From assembly GCA_022545745.1 (NCBI GenBank), contig JACZQL010000134.1, positions 1 through 5,533 of the forward strand: a DNA stretch of 5,533 nucleotides, written 5' to 3'. Position numbers and translations under genes: made by a program. Of this stretch, positions 1-3,973 are shown in pieces. The notes beneath the pieces were generated by a model. It was given only the letters and a program-made list of their open reading frames with translations. It was not told the origin of the DNA and searched no databases. Positions within the stretch are counted from its first letter, which is position 1; each line of letters starts with the position of its first letter. This DNA comes from Deltaproteobacteria bacterium. Its GTDB lineage: Bacteria > Desulfobacterota_B > Binatia > UBA9968.

Positions 1-2
1 CG

Positions 3-380
3 TTGTATCCCGACGAGGATCGCGACAACCCGGTGCGCACCAACGCCGCGGGGAAGACCGTTGGCCGTACGATGGGTCCGCTGCGCTTCGACCTGGCCTT
101 GCGTCCGGGGCTCAGCCTGCCGCCGCTGCGGAATACGGTGTTGTTGACCGAGGGCGAGTGGGACCTCTACGAAAATCGATTCGAGAGCTTCAATGCGGCG
201 GCCATCGTGCGGCCGTCGCCGCGCTGGAGCACCGTGGTCTCGTGGCGGACGGTACGGGATCGGTCCCGGGTGCTGACCGGTGCCATCGACTACCGCCTGA
301 CCGAGCGTTGGTCCGTGGCCTTTCTGGACCAGTGGGACCTCCGCAATGACCGGCTCCTGGAAGAGAGCTTCGCCCTGCGC
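3..380 (+). pseudogene. Fragment of an LptD/OstA-like outer-membrane beta-barrel protein
   Basis: Residues 1-126 of the frame read like the C-terminal barrel of an LPS-transport LptD-type protein. Alternating polar/hydrophobic strands are separated by short turns, for example WSTVVSWRTVRDRSRVLTGAIDYRL (75-99, split by turns) and ERWSVAFLDQWDLRNDRLLEESFALR (101-126), the last resembling the penultimate strands before the usual R-D-x-H-x-W closing strand. That closing strand is absent because the similarity stops near base 380. No start codon is needed: the piece is open at the window edge, and the TTG at base 3 is probably internal. It is about two-thirds G+C, unlike the arn genes. LptD membership is judged from pattern memory only; another barrel family is possible. 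Confidence 0.5.
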
Positions 381-1406
381 CTCGACACGTTCCGACTCGG
401 TGCGATCCGGGAGGCAGACGGGCTCGGGTCTTTCCTGGGCGGTCGCATTCGCCTCTTCCCACATCAGCTTTACGCGGCCGAGCGCGCGACGCGCAGTGAC
501 CCCGTGCGCTGGCTGCTCGCCGACGAGGTCGGACTGGGCAAGACCGTCGAGGCCTGCCTGGTCCTGTCGGCATTGGTGCGCACCGGCCGGGCACAGCGCG
601 CGCTCGTGGTGGCGCCGGGCACATTGGTCGTGCAGTGGCTGGGAGAGCTCTACCGAAATGATCCTAGGATGACCGTGATCCGCTTTAACCGTAACTATGG
701 GCAGCATGCAGCGGTCATAGCTGGATTTGAACGGTCTCAGGGAGACATCGTAGTAACGCTTGACGCTGATTTGCAGAATCCCCCGGAGGAGATCCCCAAG
801 CTTTTAGCCAAGCTTGAGGAGGGTTACGATGTGGTTGGTGGGTGGAGAGAGGGGCGTCAGGATTCTGGTGTCCGTCGAGTCCTCTCATTCTTGATCAATC
901 GGGTTTCCTCTCACATTATCGGTGTGAAAATGAAAGACTATGGTTGTATGCTTCGCGCCTATCGCCGACCTGTGGTAGAGCGCATCTGTGAGTGTCAGGA
1001 AATGGCGAGTTTCATCCCCGCTCTCGCCAATGCCTTTGCTGGGTCTGTGGCTGAGATCTCGGTGTCCCACTCAGCACGGGAGACAGGTCGTTCCAAGTAT
1101 GGTGCTTTTCGCCTCATGCGTTTAAATTTCGATCTCCTTACAGGGTTCTCACTACTTCCGATCCAGGTGGTGAGTTTTGCAGGAATATTAATCTCCTTTG
1201 CCGGACTTGGGTTTGCGGCGTTTCTGTTTATCCGACGATTCATCGTTGGTCCAGAGGTGGAAGGGGTCTTTACGCTGTTTGCGATCCTATTCTTTTTTGT
1301 CGGTCTTCAGATTTTGGCCCTTGGACTCATTGGAGAGTACATTGGGCGGATTTACATGGAGGTCCGCCGGCGACCGCGGTATATCATCAAAGAAACGTGG
1401 GAATAA
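3..1406 (+). CDS. arnC: Chimeric open frame ending in an ArnC-type undecaprenyl-phosphate glycosyltransferase (N-terminus replaced)
   Basis: From about residue 219 (base ~657) to the stop, this frame matches ArnC, the GT2-family membrane enzyme that transfers 4-formamido-L-arabinose from UDP to undecaprenyl phosphate on the cytoplasmic face. Visible ArnC signatures are FNRNYGQH (228-235), the DAD metal/nucleotide motif with LQNPPEEIP (254-265), GYDVVG (274-279), KDYGCMLRAYRR (311-322), SKYGAFRLM (364-372), two hydrophobic C-terminal segments (about 378-410 and 421-447) and the tail GEYIGRIYMEVRRRPRY (444-460). ArnC is normally about 320 residues; here only ~249 remain, and the N-terminal VVIPVYNE-like and DDGS-like strands of the GT-A fold are missing. 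In their place are pieces of two unrelated genes. The frame is open to the left edge, so no true start is present. The product as read would not be a working transferase. The ArnC assignment of the C-terminal part is firm; the fusion is probably an assembly artefact. Confidence 0.85.
   Translation: MYPDEDRDNPVRTNAAGKTVGRTMGPLRFDLALRPGLSLPPLRNTVLLTEGEWDLYENRFESFNAAAIVRPSPRWSTVVSWRTVRDRSRVLTGAIDYRLTERWSVAFLDQWDLRNDRLLEESFALRLDTFRLGAIREADGLGSFLGGRIRLFPHQLYAAERATRSDPVRWLLADEVGLGKTVEACLVLSALVRTGRAQRALVVAPGTLVVQWLGELYRNDPRMTVIRFNRNYGQHAAVIAGFERSQGDIVVTLDADLQNPPEEIPKLLAKLEEGYDVVGGWREGRQDSGVRRVLSFLINRVSSHIIGVKMKDYGCMLRAYRRPVVERICECQEMASFIPALANAFAGSVAEISVSHSARETGRSKYGAFRLMRLNFDLLTGFSLLPIQVVSFAGILISFAGLGFAAFLFIRRFIVGPEVEGVFTLFAILFFFVGLQILALGLIGEYIGRIYMEVRRRPRYIIKETWE
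381..656 (+). pseudogene. Fragment of a RapA/SNF2-type helicase (motifs I and Ia only)
   Basis: Residues ~127-218 of the frame carry the start of a SNF2-family helicase core of the RapA/HepA kind: GLGSFLGGRIRLFPHQLYAA (140-159), the Walker A motif LADEVGLGKTVEA (172-184), and motif Ia ALVVAPGTLVVQW (200-212) followed by LGELYR. The DEAH box and the whole second RecA-like lobe are missing because the frame switches to ArnC near base 656. Such proteins are usually 900 residues or more, so this is under a tenth of one. Base composition (about 65% G+C) matches the preceding barrel fragment and not the downstream genes. Identification of the helicase piece is secure from the motifs; its presence here is best explained by a false join. 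Confidence 0.75.
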
Positions 1407-1415
1407 TTATCAGAT

Positions 1416-1511
1416 AGCAAGCAGTATGCAGCTAGCAGTAGGCAGCAAGCAGAGGCCAGAAGTCAGATGCCAGCCGTATCACTGATCTCCGACCTCTGAT
1501 TTCTGACGTCC
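1416..1511. repeat. Opposed 7-nt degenerate repeat arrays (left copy)
   Basis: Eight consecutive heptads from 1416 to 1471 all fit AGNNNNC (first AGCAAGC, last AGATGCC) with no slip. A 5-nt spacer (1472-1476, AGCCG) follows, then five heptads in the opposite sense from 1477 to 1511, fitting KAYNNCY (GACCTCT at 1491-1497). The facing arms can pair imperfectly: about 16 of 22 aligned positions match when 1452-1473 is set against the complement of the right arm. The block sits 9 nt after the arnC stop, so the mRNA could fold into a long imperfect hairpin. The same 8 + 5 nt + 5 plan recurs at 2923-3018. Confidence 0.85.
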
Positions 1512-1520
1512 GATCCCTTG

Positions 1521-1636
1521 GACTAGAACAACCAAATAGACCAAATCAACCAGGAAAACTAGGTAAACCAAACAAACCAAAGAAACTGATCAACCAGATA
1601 AACCCAACAAACCCTATAAACTCAATAAACTCAATG
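1521..1636 (-). repeat. 9-nt degenerate repeat array, RAC every nine bases (left copy)
   Basis: The trinucleotide GAC or AAC recurs at 1521, 1530, 1539, 1548, 1557, 1566, 1575 and 1584. After one 8-nt unit it continues at 1592, 1601, 1610, 1619 and 1628. The six bases between are A-rich and variable. On the minus strand this is GTY every 9 nt, the same pattern as the array at 2711-2917 in the opposite orientation. There is no credible gene here. Confidence 0.85.
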
Positions 1637-1648
1637 TCAAAGTTTCCC

Positions 1649-1672
1649 AGCGTTCTAGCATCCTAGCTTTTT
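1649..1672. repeat. Short 8-nt repeat, three units
   Basis: Three adjacent octads fit AGCNTYYT: AGCGTTCT, AGCATCCT and AGCTTTTT. They lie between the 9-nt array and the AWTNACK heptads. Only three units exist, so the register is suggestive rather than proven. Confidence 0.45.
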
Positions 1673-1676
1673 ATCT

Positions 1677-1704
1677 ATTGACGAATAACGATTAACTAAT
1701 TACG
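1677..1704 (+). repeat. AWTNACK heptads before the decarboxylase start
   Basis: Four consecutive heptads (ATTGACG, AATAACG, ATTAACT, AATTACG) all fit AWTNACK and end 7 nt before the GGAGG ribosome binding site. The same consensus appears twice at 3024-3037 just before arnD. Similar AATTACG-type heptads are known among the short tandem repeats (STRR) of heterocystous cyanobacteria; relatedness to those is not claimed. Confidence 0.7.
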
Positions 1705-1711
1705 AACCATT

Positions 1712-1716
1712 GGAGG
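1712..1716 (+). promoter_or_regulatory. Ribosome binding site GGAGG that selects the GTG start at 1728
   Basis: GGAGG lies 11 nt before GTG 1728, which opens directly into the Rossmann strand (V/M)KILITGGAGF. The in-frame TTG at 1710 overlaps this site and has no site of its own upstream, so GTG 1728 is preferred. The spacing is a little long. Confidence 0.65.
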
Positions 1717-1727
1717 CAATTGAAAGA

Positions 1728-2690
1728 GTGAAGATACTGATTACAGGCGGAGCCGGTTTTGTTGGATCGCATCTCACGGACGCCTTTCTAGCACAGGGCG
1801 ATGAAGGTACGATCCTTGACGTGGCCTCCGATCTCAAGGTGCAGCACAACATAGGCAATCCGAGGTTTAGGCTCGTTCGTGATTCGGTCCTCAATCGTGA
1901 AATCCTGGAAAGTCTCATTGCCTGGTGTGATTATGTTTATCACTTGGCGGCGGTGGTCGGTGTGGAGCACTATGTGGGCGACCCCTATCAGGTACTGAAC
2001 ATCAACGTCAACGGGACTCAAACGGTCCTCAATGTAGCCTTTAAACTGCAAAAAAAAGTCATCTTCAGCTCCACCTCTGAGGTCTATGGGAGAAACTTGG
2101 CAGTTCCATTTCACGAGGAAAGTGACCGGCTCATGGGATCAACGCGCATTGATCGATGGTGCTACGCAACATCCAAAGCCGTGGGTGAACACTTCTGTTT
2201 TGCCTTTCACAAGCTGGGTCTGCCGGTGGTTGTCCTCAGGTATTTTAACGTGTACGGACCCCGGCTTGACCAGGTGGATGTGGGTCGGGTGATCAGTATC
2301 TACCTTGGACAGTTAACGCGTGGAGACCCGCTCACGGTGATCGGGAATGGAGAGCAGACACGCTGCTTTACCTATGTGGACGATGCCATTAGAGCCACCA
2401 TGGCTGCAGGAACCACTGATAAGGCAGTGGGAAGGGCAATCAATGTGGGTTCGGATCGGGAATTCTCCATCAAGGAATTGGCCGAGATGATGATTCGGAT
2501 TTCCGGTTCCCAATCGACCCTCAGGTTTGTCTCTCAAGAGTCGGTATACGGTCCGAGCTATGAGGACATTCCGCGCCGAGTTCCCGACGTGCGATTAATG
2601 AAAGAAATCCTGCAGGTCGATGCTAAAGTGCCCCTTGAGGAGGGGTTAAGGCAGACCCTCGAGTGGTATCGCAACGGTCATCGTAAATAG
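1728..2690 (+). CDS. NAD-dependent UDP-glucuronate decarboxylase, ArnA dehydrogenase-domain-like (extended SDR)
   Basis: This 320-residue extended short-chain dehydrogenase is likely to oxidise and decarboxylate UDP-glucuronate to the UDP-4-keto-pentose used for L-Ara4N. Seen: NAD-binding TGGAGFVGS (6-14), acidic D31 after the second strand, YHLAA (71-75), SSTSEVYG (114-121) with E118 at the place of the catalytic Glu of ArnA, the Tyr/Lys pair in RWCYATSK (Y146, K150), RYFNVYGPRLD (171-181), the substrate-loop block GNGEQTRCFTYVDD (206-219), and YEDIPRRVPDVR (278-289) with R283/R284 near the expected catalytic Arg. E. coli ArnA adds an N-terminal formyltransferase; none is fused here. The UDP-xylose synthase family shares these motifs, and a 4-epimerase cannot be fully excluded. 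Neighbours arnC and arnD favour the ArnA role. Long repeat-filled gaps lie on both sides, so tight translational coupling is unlikely. Confidence 0.85.
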   Translation: MKILITGGAGFVGSHLTDAFLAQGDEGTILDVASDLKVQHNIGNPRFRLVRDSVLNREILESLIAWCDYVYHLAAVVGVEHYVGDPYQVLNINVNGTQTVLNVAFKLQKKVIFSSTSEVYGRNLAVPFHEESDRLMGSTRIDRWCYATSKAVGEHFCFAFHKLGLPVVVLRYFNVYGPRLDQVDVGRVISIYLGQLTRGDPLTVIGNGEQTRCFTYVDDAIRATMAAGTTDKAVGRAINVGSDREFSIKELAEMMIRISGSQSTLRFVSQESVYGPSYEDIPRRVPDVRLMKEILQVDAKVPLEEGLRQTLEWYRNGHRK

Positions 2691-2710
2691 TGAATAACCA
2701 ACAGTGAGTC

Positions 2711-2917
2711 GTTGTTTAAGTTAGTTTGGTCGATTTAGTCTGTTTGGTCTATTTCGTCTATCTGGTTTATCTAGTCTATTTTGTCTGTTTGGTCTATTTC
2801 GTCTATCTGGTCTGTTTCGTTTGTCTCGTTTATTTGGTTACTTTGGTCTCTTCGGTCTATCGAGTTCTTTGAGTTTATACGGTTTGTTGGGTTCTTTGGG
2901 TTTATTGGGTTTGTTGT
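2711..2917 (+). repeat. 9-nt degenerate repeat array, GTY every nine bases (23 units)
   Basis: Starting at 2711, every ninth base begins GTT or GTC, through 23 full units to 2917 and on to a final GTC at 2918, with no insertion or deletion. The six intervening bases vary but are strongly T-rich (units such as GTCTATTTC and GTCTGTTTG occur twice). Units drift from GTC-rich on the left to GTT-rich, G-richer units on the right. Because 9 is a multiple of 3, stop-free frames cross the array and encode F/L/G/S-rich runs with a three-residue period; these are not treated as genes. Confidence 0.93.
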
Positions 2918-2922
2918 GTCAA

Positions 2923-3018
2923 AGAGATCAGACATCAGAAGTCAGAGGTCAGAAATCAGACATCAGAAGTCGGACGCCACCCGCATCGCCGATCACCGAC
3001 CTCTGTTCACTGACATCC
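2923..3018. repeat. Opposed 7-nt degenerate repeat arrays (right copy)
   Basis: Seven consecutive heptads from 2923 to 2971 fit AGNNNTC (AGACATC and AGAAGTC each occur twice), followed by GGACGCC (2972-2978). After a 5-nt spacer (2979-2983, ACCCG) come five inverted-sense heptads, 2984-3018, including GACCTCT at 2998-3004. The plan, spacer length and central unit match the left copy at 1416-1511, although most bases differ. The RNA would form a long imperfect hairpin ending 27 nt before the arnD start. Confidence 0.88.
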
Positions 3019-3023
3019 GGCCT

Positions 3024-3037
3024 ATTTACTATTGACT
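3024..3037 (+). repeat. AWTNACK heptads before the arnD start (two units)
   Basis: ATTTACT and ATTGACT are adjacent and fit the AWTNACK consensus seen in four units before the decarboxylase gene. They end 8 nt before ATG 3046, where no Shine-Dalgarno sequence is visible. Confidence 0.5.
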
Positions 3038-3045
3038 GGTTTCGC

Positions 3046-3948
3046 ATGCAACTTGGACTGAGGATCGATGTAGATACAAGGCTTGGCTTGCAGGAAGGGG
3101 TTCCCCGGCTGCTTGAGCTATTCAGGCGCTACTCGGTGCGGGCGAGCTTCTTTGTAACCTTTGGACCCGATCATTCGGGCCGAGCGATCAGACGGATTTT
3201 TCGCCCGTCCTTTATAGCCAAAATGTGGCGTACCAACCCATTTCGGCTATATGGATTCAAGACGCTCTTGGCTGGGACCTTGCTCCCATCTCTCCCAGTG
3301 GGGGAGGGAGAACCGGCGCTTCTGAAAGACATTGTAGCTGAGGGGCACGAATTGGGTATTCACGGATATGATCATGTTCGCTGGCAGGACCAACTGGACG
3401 GAATGGAGGAGGCGGAGATTGAGACGGAACTGACCAAGGCCCTCGATGCCTGTGAACGGATCGTTGGATCTCGTCCTGTGGGCTCAGCGGCCCCCGGTTG
3501 GAGGTGTACGCCCTCGTCCCTTGCGGTTCAAGATAAGTTTACTTTCCTCTATGCCAGTGATGTTCGCGGAAGTTCAGCATTCTTGCCGGCTCACAACGGA
3601 TTATCGTTTACCACCCTTCAACTCCCAACTACTCTGCCCACCGTAGATGAATTATTGGGAAGAGAGAGCGACATCAATGGCTGCCTCTTGTCTCATCTCA
3701 AGAATGGACTGAATCTACACACCATCCACGCTGAGGTGGAAGGGCGTTCTTACATCTCGCTATTTGAAAAGTTCATGGAAGAAGTTATCCATCGGAAGGT
3801 TAGCATTGTGCGCCTCCGTGAACTCGCGGAGATGATCCTGGGTGGAGACTCTGCCAAGCCTCTCCGAATTTCAGTGGTCCGAGACACTGTTCCTGGGCGG
3901 AGTGGCTGGGTGGCCTGCCAGGGGTCTCCTGTGCAGTCGGGTTCTTAG
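3046..3948 (+). CDS. arnD: ArnD-type 4-deoxy-4-formamido-L-arabinose-phosphoundecaprenol deformylase (polysaccharide deacetylase family)
   Basis: This 300-residue metal-dependent NodB-fold deacetylase should remove the formyl group from undecaprenyl-phosphate-L-Ara4FN, making transfer irreversible and readying the sugar for ArnT. Seen: LRIDVDT (5-11) with the catalytic/metal Asp pair D8 and D10, EGVPRLLELF (17-26), ASFFVTFGPD (33-42), LYGFKTLLAGT (68-78), metal-binding HELGIHGYDH (101-110; H106, H110), AAPGWR (148-153), SDVRG (171-175), TLPTVDE (196-202), and the catalytic TIHAEVEG (226-233), all in ArnD order; the family length is about 296. ATG 3046 is chosen because it opens straight into the conserved first strand. 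The frame stays open back to 2821, but that extension translates the repeat arrays. No clear ribosome binding site is visible. The stop is 25 nt from the next gene, suggesting co-transcription. Residues ~81-90 are encoded by a small DNA palindrome. Confidence 0.93.
   Translation: MQLGLRIDVDTRLGLQEGVPRLLELFRRYSVRASFFVTFGPDHSGRAIRRIFRPSFIAKMWRTNPFRLYGFKTLLAGTLLPSLPVGEGEPALLKDIVAEGHELGIHGYDHVRWQDQLDGMEEAEIETELTKALDACERIVGSRPVGSAAPGWRCTPSSLAVQDKFTFLYASDVRGSSAFLPAHNGLSFTTLQLPTTLPTVDELLGRESDINGCLLSHLKNGLNLHTIHAEVEGRSYISLFEKFMEEVIHRKVSIVRLRELAEMILGGDSAKPLRISVVRDTVPGRSGWVACQGSPVQSGS
3289..3309. repeat. Small palindrome inside arnD
   Basis: TCTCTCCC (3289-3296) faces GGGAGGGA (3302-3309) across a 5-nt loop: eight pairs, one of them G-T. 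It encodes part of PSLPVGEGE (81-89), the kind of peptide often produced when dispersed CTCTCCC...GGGAGAG palindromes sit in coding regions. Only one copy is present in the window. Confidence 0.45.
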
Positions 3949-3962
3949 AGTCGACTGGCAAA

Positions 3963-3967
3963 AAGGG
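3963..3967 (+). promoter_or_regulatory. Ribosome binding site for the nucleotide-sugar dehydrogenase
   Basis: AAGGG sits 6 nt before ATG 3974. This decides the start: the frame is open back to ATG 3842, but that extension overlaps arnD by over 100 nt and precedes the conserved N-terminus with unrelated sequence. Confidence 0.75.
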
Positions 3968-3973
3968 ATAAAA

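Noticed and set aside
190..624. Minus-strand open frame opposite the chimeric region
   Set aside because: Pro/Arg-rich shadow of G+C-rich coding sequence with no recognisable domain.
1678..1706. Promoter with TTGACG and TACGAA 17 nt apart
   Set aside because: Both hexamers fall out of the AWTNACK heptads, the -10 match is poor, and the implied start would lie on the ribosome binding site.
1416..3018. CRISPR array
   Set aside because: Periods are 7-9 nt with degenerate units; there are no 23-47 nt repeats, unique spacers or cas genes.
2781..3035. Small F/W/S-rich protein across the right intergenic gap
   Set aside because: Open only because the repeat period is a multiple of three; no ribosome binding site and strongly repetitive product.
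2821..3045. N-terminal extension of arnD giving a hydrophobic, signal-like leader
   Set aside because: It translates the 9-nt and 7-nt arrays; ArnD conservation begins at the methionine encoded at 3046.
3842..3973. Upstream start of the nucleotide-sugar dehydrogenase
   Set aside because: It overlaps the arnD 3' end, shows no family similarity, and a good ribosome binding site serves ATG 3974.
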